The notes under the pieces were generated by a model that saw only the letters and a list, made by a program, of their open reading frames with translations, had not been told where the DNA came from and searched no databases. DNA of 64,000 nt from Micromonospora pattaloongensis (lineage in GTDB: Bacteria; Actinomycetota; Actinomycetes; Mycobacteriales; Micromonosporaceae): assembly GCF_900107255.1 (NCBI RefSeq), contig NZ_FNPH01000005.1, positions 186,001-250,000 on the forward strand. The letters run 5' to 3'. A program made the translations under genes and the position numbers. Below, piece by piece: positions 47,126-55,789 of the stretch; the stretch's first letter is position 1; each line of letters begins with the position of its first letter.

Positions 47126-47744
47126 GCAGCCGCAGCTCGGCGCGGAGCCGTCGGGCGGTGTCCGGGGCGGCGAGCAGCCGCTGCCGGTCCTCGACGGTCA
47201 GCGCCGCCGTGGCGGCCACCAGGTGCGACAGCACGGTCGGATCCTCGGGCAGCTGTTCGGCGATCTCCTCGGGGCCGCGGCGGATCAGCCCGAGGTACTG
47301 GCGGAACACGGCGAGCACGCGCGGGGCGAGCAGGTCGGCGACGTCCTCGGAGCCGGTCGGCTCCGGCAGCCACTCCACCCGCGCCCGCAGGTACGGCGTC
47401 GACTGCTCGTCCACGCCGGCGATCCGGAACCGGCGCCGGCCGACGGTGACGATGTCGAAGCGCCCGTCCGCGAGCTCGGTCACCTGGCGCAGCTCCGCGG
47501 TGCAGCCGACCTCGTGCAGCGTGACCCCGCCGCTGGCCGGGGTGCCGCCGGCCGGGCCCGCGGGGGGCAACACCTCCCACCCGCGCCGGATCGCCACCAC
47601 GCCGAACTCGCGTGGCGTGCCCTCCGGCAGGCTCACCAGGTGCCGGACCAGCTCGCGGTAGCGTTCCTCGAAGATGTGCAGCGGCAGGACCAGCCCGGGG
47701 AAGAGCACCGTCCCCAGCGGGAAGACCGGCAACTGGGCGCTCAT
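47040..47744 (-). CDS. Lon substrate-binding (LON_N) domain protein
   Basis: 234 residues. It is the stand-alone N-terminal domain of Lon protease: [29 protein letters not shown] at the start, then FGVVAIRRG and a helical C-terminus. It lacks the AAA+ and protease domains, so it is not a protease itself; such proteins are common in actinobacteria and their substrate is unknown. Its 3' end overlaps the DUF2567 gene on the other strand by 86 bases. Confidence 0.9.
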   Translation of the reverse strand: MSAQLPVFPLGTVLFPGLVLPLHIFEERYRELVRHLVSLPEGTPREFGVVAIRRGWEVLPPAGPAGGTPASGGVTLHEVGCTAELRQVTELADGRFDIVTVGRRRFRIAGVDEQSTPYLRARVEWLPEPTGSEDVADLLAPRVLAVFRQYLGLIRRGPEEIAEQLPEDPTVLSHLVAATAALTVEDRQRLLAAPDTARRLRAELRLLNREAALLRQVRAVPVPLAELAVAASPN

Positions 47745-47830
47745 CGGCCGAGCGTAGCGTGGCAGGACTCACCGTCCCGCGCATTGGACGGCCGCTGTCC
47801 GTCCCTTGGGAGCCGCCTACACTCGCAAGG

Positions 47831-49156
47831 GTGTTGAACCGGATCGACCTGCGTGGCGGCTCCCGCGACCCGCGAGGGCTGCTGCCCCGTGCCCAGCTCG
47901 ACGTCTCCGAGGCCGTCGACCGGATCCGTCCGGTCGTCGAGGCGGTGCGCGAGCATGGCTTCGCGGCGATCCGCGAGGCCACCGAGCGCTTCGACGGGGT
48001 GACGGTCGACCGGCTGCGCGTGCCGGCCGAGGCGATCGCCGCCGCCGAGCGGCAGCTCGATCCCGACGTCCGCGCCGCGCTGGTCGAGGCGATCGCGCGG
48101 GCCCGCCGCGTCCACGGCGACCAGCGGCGCGTCGACGTGACCACGCAGGTGGTGCCCGGCGGCACGGTGACGGAGCGCTGGGTCCCGGTGTCCCGGGTCG
48201 GCCTCTACGTCCCGGGCGGCCTGGCGATGTACCCGTCGACCGTGGTCATGAACGTGGTCCCCGCCCAGGTCGCCGGCGTCGAGTCGCTCGTCGTCGCGAG
48301 CCCGCCGCAGCGGGACAACGACGGTCTGCCCGACGCCCGCGTGCTCGCGGCGTGCGCCCTGCTCGGCGTCGACGAGGTCTACGCGGTCGGCGGCGCCCAG
48401 GCCGTGGCGATGCTCGGCTACGGCGCGGAGACGACCGCCGACGGCACCGAGCGTTGCGCCCCGGTCGACGTCATCACCGGTCCCGGCAACATCTGGGTGA
48501 CCGCCGCGAAGCGGCTGCTGCGCGGCGTGGTCGGGATCGACGCCGAGGCCGGCCCGACCGAGATCGCGATCCTGGCCGACGACACCGCCGACCCGGTGCA
48601 CGTCGCCGCCGACCTGATCAGCCAGGCCGAGCACGACCCGCTCGCCGCGAGCGTCCTGGTCACGCCCTCGGTGGCGCTGGTCGAGGCGGTCGAGCGGGAG
48701 CTCGCCCGCCAGGTCCCGGCGACCAAGCACAGCGAGCGGGTCACGACGGCGCTCACCGGCGCGCAGTCCGGGGCGGTGCTCGTCGACGACCTGGAGGCGG
48801 GGCTGCGGGTCGTCGACGCGTACGCCGCCGAGCACCTGGAGATCCAGACCCGTGACGCGCGGCACTGGGCGATGCGGGTCCGCAACGCCGGCGCGATCTT
48901 CGTCGGGGCGTACGCGCCGGTGTCGCTCGGTGACTACTGCGCCGGCTCCAACCACGTCCTCCCGACCGGTGGCTGCGCCCGGCACTCGTCCGGCCTGTCG
49001 GTGCAGTCGTTCCTGCGCGGCATCCACGTCGTCGACTACGACGAGGCGGCGCTGCGCGACGTCGCTGCCCACGTGGTCACGCTCGCCAACGCCGAGGACC
49101 TGCCGGCGCACGGCCAGGCGGTGCAGGCACGGTTCGGCGGGGCGACGCCGGCATGA
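47831..49156 (+). CDS. hisD: Histidinol dehydrogenase
   Basis: 441 residues from GTG at 47831. NAD-dependent, zinc-containing enzyme for the last two steps of histidine synthesis. Blocks: [75 protein letters not shown] and [20 protein letters not shown] (zinc and catalytic His). TACACT (47818-47823) lies seven bases before the GTG, a leaderless-type -10, so this is the operon promoter. It overlaps hisC as ATGA. Confidence 0.96.
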   Translation: MLNRIDLRGGSRDPRGLLPRAQLDVSEAVDRIRPVVEAVREHGFAAIREATERFDGVTVDRLRVPAEAIAAAERQLDPDVRAALVEAIARARRVHGDQRRVDVTTQVVPGGTVTERWVPVSRVGLYVPGGLAMYPSTVVMNVVPAQVAGVESLVVASPPQRDNDGLPDARVLAACALLGVDEVYAVGGAQAVAMLGYGAETTADGTERCAPVDVITGPGNIWVTAAKRLLRGVVGIDAEAGPTEIAILADDTADPVHVAADLISQAEHDPLAASVLVTPSVALVEAVERELARQVPATKHSERVTTALTGAQSGAVLVDDLEAGLRVVDAYAAEHLEIQTRDARHWAMRVRNAGAIFVGAYAPVSLGDYCAGSNHVLPTGGCARHSSGLSVQSFLRGIHVVDYDEAALRDVAAHVVTLANAEDLPAHGQAVQARFGGATPA

Positions 49157-50253
49157 CCACGCTGGACGACCTGCCGCTCCGCGACGACCTGCGCGGGATG
49201 AGCCCGTACGGTGCGCCGCAGCTCGACGTGCCGGTGCGGCTCAACACCAACGAGAACTCGTACCCGGTGCCGGACGCGGTGGTGGAGGCGATCGGCAAGG
49301 CGCTGCAGGCCGAGCTGCGCGACCTCAACCGCTATCCGGACCGCGACGCGGTGGCGCTGCGCGCCGAGCTGGCCGACTACCTGGGGCACGGCCTGACCGG
49401 CGACCGGGTGTGGGCGGCCAACGGCTCCAACGAGGTCCAGCAGCAGCTGCTGCAGGCGTTCGGCGGGCCGGGGCGCACGGCGCTGGGCTTCACGCCGGCG
49501 TACTCCATGCACCCGCTGCTGGCGCTCGGCACCGGCACGGCCTGGGTCGACGGGCGGCGCGACGCGAGCTTCGGGCTCACCGCCGACGAGGCCGTCGCGC
49601 AGGTCGAGGCGCACCGGCCGGACCTGGTCCTCCTCTGCTCGCCGAACAACCCCACCGGCACCGCGCTCGACCCGGCCGTGATCGAGGCGGTGCTGGCGAC
49701 CGCGCCGGGCATGGTGGTGGTCGACGAGGCGTACGCGGAGTTCGCCCGGCCGGGCACGCCGAGCGCGCTGACCGTGCTGCCCGGCCACCCGCGCCTGGTG
49801 GTGACCCGCACGATGAGCAAGGCGTTCGGGTTCGCCGGCGGGCGGCTCGGTTACCTCGCCGCCGATCCGGCGGTGATCGACGCGGTGCAGCTGGTGCGGC
49901 TGCCGTACCACCTCTCGGCGCTCACCCAGGCCGCGGCCCGCGCGGCGCTCGCGCACCGCGCGGCCCTGCTGGCGACGGTCGACGCGATCAAGGCGCAGCG
50001 CGACCGGATCGTGACGACGCTGCGGGAGCGGGGGCACACCGTCGCCGACAGCGACGCCAACTTCGTGCTGTACCGGGTGGGCGGCGACCAGAAGGCGACG
50101 TGGCGGGCGCTGCTCGACCGCGGCGTGCTGGTCCGGGACGTGGGGCTGCCCGGCTGGCTGCGGGTCACCGCCGGGACCCCGGAAGAGACCGACGCATTCC
50201 TGCGCGCCATGGAGGACGTCGGGCGCGACCCCGAACGAAAGGCAGACGCATGA
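49153..50253 (+). CDS. hisC: Histidinol-phosphate aminotransferase
   Basis: 366 residues. PLP-dependent class I/II aminotransferase, step 7 of histidine synthesis. [54 protein letters not shown], and the PLP lysine in [17 protein letters not shown]. Overlaps hisD and hisB by four bases each. The last codons include CGAACGAAAGG, which also occurs inside the 59-bp repeat downstream. Confidence 0.95.
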   Translation: MTTLDDLPLRDDLRGMSPYGAPQLDVPVRLNTNENSYPVPDAVVEAIGKALQAELRDLNRYPDRDAVALRAELADYLGHGLTGDRVWAANGSNEVQQQLLQAFGGPGRTALGFTPAYSMHPLLALGTGTAWVDGRRDASFGLTADEAVAQVEAHRPDLVLLCSPNNPTGTALDPAVIEAVLATAPGMVVVDEAYAEFARPGTPSALTVLPGHPRLVVTRTMSKAFGFAGGRLGYLAADPAVIDAVQLVRLPYHLSALTQAAARAALAHRAALLATVDAIKAQRDRIVTTLRERGHTVADSDANFVLYRVGGDQKATWRALLDRGVLVRDVGLPGWLRVTAGTPEETDAFLRAMEDVGRDPERKADA

Positions 50254-50861
50254 GCCGCACCGCCCGGGTCGAGCGGACCACCACCGAGACCAAGGTCCTG
50301 ATCGAGCTGGACCTCGACGGCACCGGCAAGGCCGAGATCAGCACCGGGGTCGGCTTCTACGACCACATGCTCAACCAGATCGCCCGGCACGGCGGCTTCG
50401 ACCTGACCGTGCAGACCGTCGGCGACCTGGAGATCGACGCCCACCACACCATGGAGGACACCGCGCTCGCGCTGGGCGCCGCGTTCGCCGAGGCGCTGGG
50501 GGACAAGGCCGGCATCCGGCGGTACGGCTCGGCGACCGTGCCGATGGACGAGGTGCTGGTGCGCGCCGCTGTCGACCTGTCCGGCCGCCCCTACGTGGTG
50601 CACGACGAGCCGGCGCTGGTGCCGTACATCGGGCCGGTCTACCCGACGAGCATGACCCGGCACATCTGGGAGTCGTTCGGGCAGGCCGCCCGGATGACGC
50701 TGCACGTCGACGTGCTGCGCGCCGCCCGCCCCGGCGGCCACCCGGACGCGCACCACGTGGTGGAGGCGCAGTTCAAGGCGGTGTCGCGGGCGCTGCGCGA
50801 GGCGGTTTCGATCGACCCGCGCGCCGCGGGCGTCATCCCCAGCACCAAGGGTGCGCTGTGA
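50250..50861 (+). CDS. hisB: Imidazoleglycerol-phosphate dehydratase
   Basis: 203 residues, the monofunctional bacterial form. Step 6 of histidine synthesis. Manganese-binding His/Glu motifs [14 protein letters not shown] and [18 protein letters not shown], plus [20 protein letters not shown] and the C-terminal PSTKGAL. Its TGA overlaps the GTG of the first micro-ORF of the 59-bp repeat. Confidence 0.96.
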   Translation: MSRTARVERTTTETKVLIELDLDGTGKAEISTGVGFYDHMLNQIARHGGFDLTVQTVGDLEIDAHHTMEDTALALGAAFAEALGDKAGIRRYGSATVPMDEVLVRAAVDLSGRPYVVHDEPALVPYIGPVYPTSMTRHIWESFGQAARMTLHVDVLRAARPGGHPDAHHVVEAQFKAVSRALREAVSIDPRAAGVIPSTKGAL

Positions 50862-50920
50862 GCGCGAGGAGCGCAGCGCAGCGGAGCCCCGCAGTCGCGA
50901 ACGAAAGGAAGGCCCCGTGA
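50858..50920 (+). CDS. Micro-ORF 1 in the hisB downstream repeat
   Basis: 20 codons, [23 protein letters not shown] overlaps the hisB stop, and its TGA overlaps the GTG of micro-ORF 2. The peptide is basic and probably unstructured. The likely role is to pass ribosomes along the operon, with no function for the peptide itself. Confidence 0.5.
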   Translation: MSARSAAQRSPAVANERKAP

Positions 50921-50979
50921 GCGCGAGGAGCGCAGCGCAGCGGAGCCCCGCAGTCGCGAACGGAAGGGCGGCGCTGTGA
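50917..50979 (+). CDS. Micro-ORF 2 in the hisB downstream repeat
   Basis: 20 codons, [20 protein letters not shown], the second copy. Starts at the GTGA overlap with micro-ORF 1, and its TGA overlaps the GTG of the small membrane gene at 50976. Confidence 0.5.
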   Translation: MSARSAAQRSPAVANGRAAL

Positions 50980-51146
50980 GTTCGGTCCTTCCCGTCGCGC
51001 TCTTCGCGCTGGCCGGGATCCTGGTCGGCGGCGCGTGGTCGATGCACCGGCAGGCCGCGTCCCGGGCCGGTGTGGTGCTCGTCGGCGTGCTGGCGCTGCT
51101 TTCGGCCGCCGGCGGCGCGCTCTGGCTGATCCCGGGGGGTGAGTGA
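50976..51146 (+). CDS. Small two-helix membrane protein in the his operon
   Basis: 56 residues, MSSVLPVALFALAGILVGGA to the end WLIPGGE. Two hydrophobic helices (VLPVALFALAGILVGGAW and AGVVLVGVLALLSAAGGALWLI) are joined by a short basic loop (MHRQAASR). GTG overlaps the stop of micro-ORF 2, and its own TGA touches the hisH ATG (TGATG). Tight coupling on both sides makes expression likely. No known function. Confidence 0.7.
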   Translation: MSSVLPVALFALAGILVGGAWSMHRQAASRAGVVLVGVLALLSAAGGALWLIPGGE

Positions 51147-51766
51147 TGACTCGGGTCGTGGTGCTCGACTACGGCTCGGGCAATCTGCGGTCCGCCGAGC
51201 GGGCGCTGGCCCGGGCCGGCGCCGACGTCACCGTCACCGCCGACCTGGACGCCGCGGCCCGCGCCGACGGCCTGGTCGTGCCCGGAGTGGGCGCGTTCGC
51301 CGCGTGCATGGCCGGCATCGAGGCGCTCGGCGCGGGCCCGGTGATCGCGGAGCGGGTCGCGTCCGGTCGTCCGGTGCTGGGCATCTGCGTCGGCATGCAG
51401 GTGCTCTTCGAGCACGGCGAGGAGCACGGCGTGGTCACGAAGGGGCTGGGGCTGCTGCCCGGCGGCGTGACCCGGCTGGCCGCCCGCCGGGTGCCGCACA
51501 TGGGCTGGAACACGGTGGACGCGCCGGCCGACAGCCGGCTCTTCGCCGGCATCGACCCGGGCAGCCGCTTCTACTTCGTGCACTCGTACGCGGCCGGGCC
51601 CGTCGGCGGCCTCACCGACGCCGGTGCGCTGGTCGCCACCGCCACCCACGACAGCACCTTCGTGGCGGCCGCGGAGCGGGGCGCGCTGTCGGCCGCCCAG
51701 TTCCACCCCGAGAAGTCCGGCGACACCGGCGCGGCGCTGCTGCGCAACTGGCTGTCGACGCTGTGA
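51146..51766 (+). CDS. hisH: Imidazole glycerol phosphate synthase, glutaminase subunit
   Basis: 206 residues from ATG at 51146; GTG one codon earlier is possible. Class I glutamine amidotransferase feeding ammonia to HisF. LDYGSGNLRSAERAL, PGVGAFAACM, nucleophile Cys in VLGICVGMQVLFEHGEE, HMGWNTV, and His/Glu in QFHPEKSGDTG. Its partner hisF is four genes downstream. Confidence 0.95.
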   Translation: MTRVVVLDYGSGNLRSAERALARAGADVTVTADLDAAARADGLVVPGVGAFAACMAGIEALGAGPVIAERVASGRPVLGICVGMQVLFEHGEEHGVVTKGLGLLPGGVTRLAARRVPHMGWNTVDAPADSRLFAGIDPGSRFYFVHSYAAGPVGGLTDAGALVATATHDSTFVAAAERGALSAAQFHPEKSGDTGAALLRNWLSTL

Positions 51767-51813
51767 GCGTGGTGTCCGACGCCGCCGGCCCGGCCGCGGC
51801 GGCGCTCCGGTGA
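51763..51813 (+). CDS. Bridging micro-ORF after hisH
   Basis: 16 codons, MSVVSDAAGPAAAALR. GTG overlaps the hisH stop (51763-51766), and TGA overlaps the GTG of the next gene (51810-51813). It is unrelated in sequence to the 59-bp units but has the same double-overlap design. Confidence 0.4.
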   Translation: MSVVSDAAGPAAAALR

Positions 51814-52136
51814 GCAAGGAGCGGGCCCGGCGTCGCGCCGCGCGGGAGGCGGAGGCGGAGCGGCAGCGGGCGAAACGGGCCCGGCTCGTCGCCCGCCGGG
51901 AACGCCGCCGCGCCCTGGTCGGCCGGCTCACGCCACGGCTGCCGCGCCGGCGTACCGGGCGGCTCTTTCCCCGGCGCAGCGCCGGCGAGCGGGCCGGGAT
52001 CACGGTGCTGACGCTGGCGCTGCTCGCCGTGGTCTGGCTGCTCGTCGACGACCCGGCGCTCCGGCTGCTGCTGATCGTGCTGGGGCTGCTCGGCCTGCCG
52101 GCGCTCGTGGTGATCGCGCTCGGCCGACGCACCTAG
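51810..52136 (+). CDS. Basic small membrane protein in the his operon
   Basis: 108 residues from GTG at 51810. The first 60 residues are extremely Arg-rich (RARRRAAREAEAERQRAKRA), followed by two close hydrophobic segments (GITVLTLALLAVVWLLV and LRLLLIVLGLLGLPALVVIAL). The charge pattern puts the basic part in the cytoplasm, possibly touching nucleic acid or lipid heads. It lies between hisH and priA. No family recognised. Confidence 0.65.
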   Translation: MSKERARRRAAREAEAERQRAKRARLVARRERRRALVGRLTPRLPRRRTGRLFPRRSAGERAGITVLTLALLAVVWLLVDDPALRLLLIVLGLLGLPALVVIALGRRT

Positions 52137-52163
52137 CACCCCCTTCCCAGATAGGAGATCGAG

Positions 52164-52892
52164 TTGACCCTCACCCTGCTTCCCGCCGTCGACGTCGCCG
52201 ACGGCCAGGCGGTGCGCCTCGTGCAGGGGGCGGCCGGCAGCGAGACCGCGTACGGCGACCCGCTGGAGGCGGCGCTGGCGTGGCAGCGCGACGGCGCCAC
52301 CTGGATCCACCTGGTCGATCTCGACGCGGCGTTCGGGCGGGGCTCCAACGCCCATCTGCTGGCGGACGTGGTGCGCCGGCTGGACGTCAACGTCGAACTG
52401 TCGGGCGGCATCCGTGACGACGAGTCGCTGCTGGCGGCGCTGGGCACCGGGGCGGCGCGGGTCAACATCGGCACCGCGGCGCTGGAGAACCCGCAGTGGT
52501 GCGACCGGGTGGTCGGCGAGTACGGCGACCGGGTGGCGATCGGGCTCGACGTGCGTGGCCGTACCCTCTCGGCGCGCGGCTGGACCCGCGACGGCGGCGA
52601 CCTGTACGAGGTGCTGGAGCGGCTCGACAAGGCCGGCGCGGCGCGCTACGTGGTCACGGACATCACCAAGGACGGCACGATGCGCGGGCCGAACCTGGAG
52701 CTGCTGCGCGAGGTGTGCGCGCGCACCGACAGGCCGGTCGTGGCCTCCGGCGGCGTGTCCACCCTGGACGACCTGCGCGCGCTGGCCACGCTGGAGCCGG
52801 TCGGCGTGGAGGGGGTCATCGCCGGCAAGGCGCTCTACGCGGGTGCCTTCACCGTCGCCGAGGCGCTCGCCGCGCTCGCGGAGGCGAAGTGA
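52164..52892 (+). CDS. priA: Bifunctional ProFAR/PRA isomerase PriA (HisA)
   Basis: 242 residues from TTG at 52164, with AGGAGATCGAG upstream. (Beta-alpha)8 barrel. Catalytic Asp10 ([18 protein letters not shown]) and Asp170 ([14 protein letters not shown]); phosphate loops [11 protein letters not shown] and [13 protein letters not shown]. In actinobacteria lacking trpF this enzyme serves both histidine (ProFAR) and tryptophan (PRA) synthesis. The [16 protein letters not shown] and [13 protein letters not shown] segments fit the PriA type. Overlaps the next gene as GTGA. Confidence 0.92.
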   Translation: MTLTLLPAVDVADGQAVRLVQGAAGSETAYGDPLEAALAWQRDGATWIHLVDLDAAFGRGSNAHLLADVVRRLDVNVELSGGIRDDESLLAALGTGAARVNIGTAALENPQWCDRVVGEYGDRVAIGLDVRGRTLSARGWTRDGGDLYEVLERLDKAGAARYVVTDITKDGTMRGPNLELLREVCARTDRPVVASGGVSTLDDLRALATLEPVGVEGVIAGKALYAGAFTVAEALAALAEAK

Positions 52893-53890
52893 CCACCGGG
52901 CTGGAGGTCCACCTGGCGTCGCGTCCGAGCGGCTGGCCGACCCCCGACAACTTCCGCCTCGTCGAGGTGCCGGTGCCCTCGCCCGGCCCGGGCCAGGTGC
53001 TGGTGCGCAACACGGTGATGTCGGTCGACCCGTACATGCGGGGACGGATGAACGACGTCAAGTCGTACGTGCCGCCGTTCCGGGTGGACGCCCCGCTGGA
53101 CGGCGGGGCCGTCGGCGAGGTGGTGGCGGCCGGCGAGGGCGTCGCGCTCGCGCCCGGTCAGACCGTGCTGCACGGGCTCGGCTGGCGGGAGTACGCGCTG
53201 GTCGAGGCGCGCGGGGTGCGCCCGGTCGACGTGACCGTGGCGCCCGCGTCGGCGTACCTGGGGGCGCTCGGCATGCCGGGGCTGACCGCGTACGCCGGGG
53301 TGGTCGAGGTGGCGGCGATGAAGCCCGGCGACACGGTCTTCGTCTCCGCGGCGGCCGGCGCGGTCGGCAGCCTCGCCGGGCAGATCGCCAAGCTCCGCGG
53401 CGCCGCCCGGGTGGTCGGCAGCGCCGGCTCCGCGACGAAGGTCGCGTACGCGCGCGAGCTCGGCTTCGACGCCGCCTTCGACTACCACGACGGCCCGGTG
53501 CGCGAGTCGCTGCGCGTGGCCGCGCCGGACGGCATCGACGTCTACTTCGACAACGTCGGCGGCGACCACCTGGAGGCGGCGATCGGCGCGCTGCGCAACC
53601 ACGGCCGGGTGGCGCTGTGCGGGGCGATCGCCCAGTACAACGCGACCGAGCCGCCGGCCGCGCCGCGCAATCTGGCGCTGGCCATCGGCAAGCGCCTCAC
53701 GCTGCGCGGGTTCATCGTCGGCGACCACAACCACCTGCGTGACGCGTTCGTCGCCGAGGTCGGCGGGTGGCTGCGCGCGGGGCAGCTGCGCTACGACGAG
53801 ACGGTCGTCGACGGCCTGCGCAACGCGCCGGAGGCGTTCCTCGGGCTGCTGCGCGGCGAGAACCTCGGCAAGATGCTCGTCCGGCTGTGA
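52889..53890 (+). CDS. NADP-dependent oxidoreductase, medium-chain (MDR, CurA-like)
   Basis: 333 residues. Zinc-free MDR of the leukotriene/CurA-type enone reductases: [20 protein letters not shown] at the N-terminus, [23 protein letters not shown], the Rossmann motif [20 protein letters not shown], and [19 protein letters not shown]. Reduces C=C bonds of enals or enones with NADPH. It is coupled to priA by a GTGA overlap although it has no known place in histidine synthesis, an odd passenger of the operon. Confidence 0.88.
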   Translation: MTTGLEVHLASRPSGWPTPDNFRLVEVPVPSPGPGQVLVRNTVMSVDPYMRGRMNDVKSYVPPFRVDAPLDGGAVGEVVAAGEGVALAPGQTVLHGLGWREYALVEARGVRPVDVTVAPASAYLGALGMPGLTAYAGVVEVAAMKPGDTVFVSAAAGAVGSLAGQIAKLRGAARVVGSAGSATKVAYARELGFDAAFDYHDGPVRESLRVAAPDGIDVYFDNVGGDHLEAAIGALRNHGRVALCGAIAQYNATEPPAAPRNLALAIGKRLTLRGFIVGDHNHLRDAFVAEVGGWLRAGQLRYDETVVDGLRNAPEAFLGLLRGENLGKMLVRL

Positions 53891-53899
53891 TCAGGACCG

Positions 53900-53940
53900 C
53901 CGCTGGTGGTCGCTGTGCGGCGACCACCAGCGGATAGGCT
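53900..53940 (+). promoter_or_regulatory. 14-bp palindrome joined to the hisF -10 box
   Basis: CCGCTGGTGGTCGC (53900-53913) and its exact inverse (53920-53933) enclose a six-base loop. TAGGCT (53935-53940) starts two bases later and lies seven bases before the hisF ATG, a leaderless-type -10. The palindrome thus covers the -35 region. It may end the hisD-MDR transcript, act as an operator for hisF, or both. Confidence 0.65.
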
Positions 53941-53947
53941 CGACCGC

Positions 53948-54715
53948 ATGACGGTGGCCGTGCGGGTGATCCCCTGTCTCGACGTGGATGCGGGGCGGGT
54001 GGTCAAGGGCGTCAACTTCCTGGACCTGCGGGACGCGGGCGACCCGGTGGAGCTCGCCGCGGCGTACGACGCGGCCGGGGCGGATGAGCTCACCTTCCTG
54101 GACGTCACCGCCTCGTCCGGCGAGCGCGCCACCATGCTCGACGTGGTGCGCCGCACCGCCGAGTCGGTCTTCATCCCGCTGACCGTCGGCGGCGGTGTGC
54201 GGGCCGTGGCCGACGTCGACACGCTGCTGCGCGCCGGCGCCGACAAGGTCGGGGTGAACACCGCCGCGATCGCCCGGCCCGAGCTGATCGCCGAGATCGC
54301 GGACCGGTTCGGCCGCCAGGTGCTGGTGCTCTCCCTCGACGTACGCCGGGCCGCGCCCGGCACGACCGGCAGCGGCTTCGAGGTGACCACGCACGGCGGG
54401 CGGCGCGGCACCGGCCTCGACGCGGTCGAGTGGGCGCGCCGCGGCGCGGAGCTCGGCGCGGGAGAGATCCTGCTCAACTCGATGGACGCCGACGGCACCA
54501 AGGCCGGCTTCGACCTGGAGCTGATCACCGCGGTCCGGGAGGCGGTCGAGATCCCGGTCATCGCCAGCGGCGGGGCGGGTCAGCTCGGCCACTTCCCGCC
54601 GGCGGTCTCGGCCGGCGCCGACGCGGTGCTGGCGGCCAGCGTCTTCCACTTCGGCGAGCTGACCATCGGCGACGTCAAACAGACGCTGCGCGGCGCCGGC
54701 CACCCGGTGCGCTGA
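53948..54715 (+). CDS. hisF: Imidazole glycerol phosphate synthase, cyclase subunit
   Basis: 255 residues from ATG at 53948. Barrel enzyme that closes the imidazole ring using ammonia from HisH. Catalytic Asp in [17 protein letters not shown] and in [15 protein letters not shown]; phosphate loops [12 protein letters not shown] and [12 protein letters not shown]. Separate promoter upstream, unlike the other his genes. Ends 15 bases before a convergent gene. Confidence 0.96.
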   Translation: MTVAVRVIPCLDVDAGRVVKGVNFLDLRDAGDPVELAAAYDAAGADELTFLDVTASSGERATMLDVVRRTAESVFIPLTVGGGVRAVADVDTLLRAGADKVGVNTAAIARPELIAEIADRFGRQVLVLSLDVRRAAPGTTGSGFEVTTHGGRRGTGLDAVEWARRGAELGAGEILLNSMDADGTKAGFDLELITAVREAVEIPVIASGGAGQLGHFPPAVSAGADAVLAASVFHFGELTIGDVKQTLRGAGHPVR

Positions 54716-54730
54716 CGCCGGGAGCCGCCG

Positions 54731-55150
54731 TCACCGCGGCGCGAGCAGCTCCAGGCCCGGCAGGTTCCGCAGCACCCCGAAGAGCACCACGGCCGCGGCG
54801 ACGCCGGCGATCAGCCGGGGTCGCGCCGCCCTCGCCGCGGGCGGCCGGCCCGCCCGTACGACGGCCCGGACCCAGAGCGCGGCCAGCGCGGCGAGCGTCA
54901 CCACGACCAACGGGTTCTGCCGGAACGCGCCCGGCACGTCACCGGCCGCCAGGGCGTGGCACACCCGGGTGGACCCGCAGCCGGGACAGTAGAGGCCGGT
55001 CAGGGCGTACAGCGGACAGGGCGGGTACGGAAAGGACCCGGCGGGGAACGCCCGGAACCAGATCGCCGCGCCGACCGCGACGACCGGTGGCAGGGCCAGC
55101 CGAAGACCGGCCCCGCCGATCCGCCCGCCCGCGACCGGAGGTGCGGTCAC
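54731..55150 (-). CDS. DUF2752 membrane protein
   Basis: 139 residues from GTG at 55150, overlapping the stop of the CD225-type gene. DUF2752 signature CPLYALTGLYCPGCGSTRVCHALAAGDVPGAFRQNP with the Cys-x2-Cys in LYCPGCGSTR, plus three transmembrane helices. In many bacteria this family is encoded next to CD225/dispanin proteins, as here. Role unknown. Confidence 0.88.
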   Translation of the reverse strand: MTAPPVAGGRIGGAGLRLALPPVVAVGAAIWFRAFPAGSFPYPPCPLYALTGLYCPGCGSTRVCHALAAGDVPGAFRQNPLVVVTLAALAALWVRAVVRAGRPPAARAARPRLIAGVAAAVVLFGVLRNLPGLELLAPR

Positions 55151-55539
55151 GAACTCGCGACCATACTGAGAGCGATAATCGCGATGTAGCCGAGGATGAA
55201 GACTCCGCCGGTGACCGCGCTGGCGATCGTCCATCCGCGCGCCTTGCGGGACGCCTCGTGCGCGCCCAGGTAGTCGCCCCGGATCCACGCCGAGTCGACG
55301 CGGGACGCGAAGACGATCGCGGGGATGCCCATCGGCCAGCAGCACATGATGGTGCTGACGATCGACCACGCCAGGTAGTTGTCCGGCTTGAGTCCGGGGG
55401 AGGACGCCGGGTATCCGTACGCCTGGGGGTAGCCGCTCTGGGGCGCGTACCCGGACTGTGGCACGTACGGCGGCGGCACCTGCTCGTGCGGGTTCTTATG
55501 TTCGCCAAAGCCCGGCTCTGGCGGGTTCTGTGGGTACAT
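55147..55539 (-). CDS. CD225/dispanin-family membrane protein
   Basis: 130 residues. A Pro/Tyr/Gln-rich N-terminal tail (to about residue 50) precedes two helices: the re-entrant CD225 segment NYLAWSIVSTIMCCWPMGIPAIVFASRVD, whose double Cys is typical of the family, and ASAVTGGVFILGYIAIIALSM. Bacterial members are of unknown function; animal members (IFITM) change membrane curvature. First gene of a two-gene operon with DUF2752. Confidence 0.88.
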   Translation of the reverse strand: MYPQNPPEPGFGEHKNPHEQVPPPYVPQSGYAPQSGYPQAYGYPASSPGLKPDNYLAWSIVSTIMCCWPMGIPAIVFASRVDSAWIRGDYLGAHEASRKARGWTIASAVTGGVFILGYIAIIALSMVASS

Positions 55540-55789
55540 CTCACCTCGATGTCAGGGAAGGGTGCGCCACACCGTACCGTCCGCGAAGGTCATCCGTGTG
55601 TCCCGTATCCCGTGGTTGACCAGGGTGCGGAGTCTGCCGGCTGTGCCGTCGCGGCCTTTGCGTGGACCGCCTCTCCCATCGGTCGTTCCCGGTCCGTGCT
55701 GAGGTCCTCCGGTCCGCCTCGGTGCGCGGTCGTACCCCGACGCTCGCCGTGGGGTGCGCGGGGCTGGCGGTCCGGGCGCCGTCGCCGCC

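Larger units (their letters stand above)
50858..50979 (+). repeat. Two tandem 59-bp units with overlapping micro-ORFs (MIRU-like)
   Basis: Unit 1 starts at 50858 and unit 2 at 50917; the first 46 bases are identical. Each unit is 59 bp and carries a 21-codon frame, so each new start overlaps the previous stop by four bases. The decamer GCGCTGTGAG is found at both outer ends (50853-50862 and 50971-50980). Each unit ends with GGAAGG, a ribosome site for the following GTG. Confidence 0.85.

Noticed and set aside
50858-50979. 59-bp units considered as an N-terminal extension of the next gene
   Set aside because: 59 is not a multiple of three, so the two units and the downstream gene are in different frames, and each ends in a stop.
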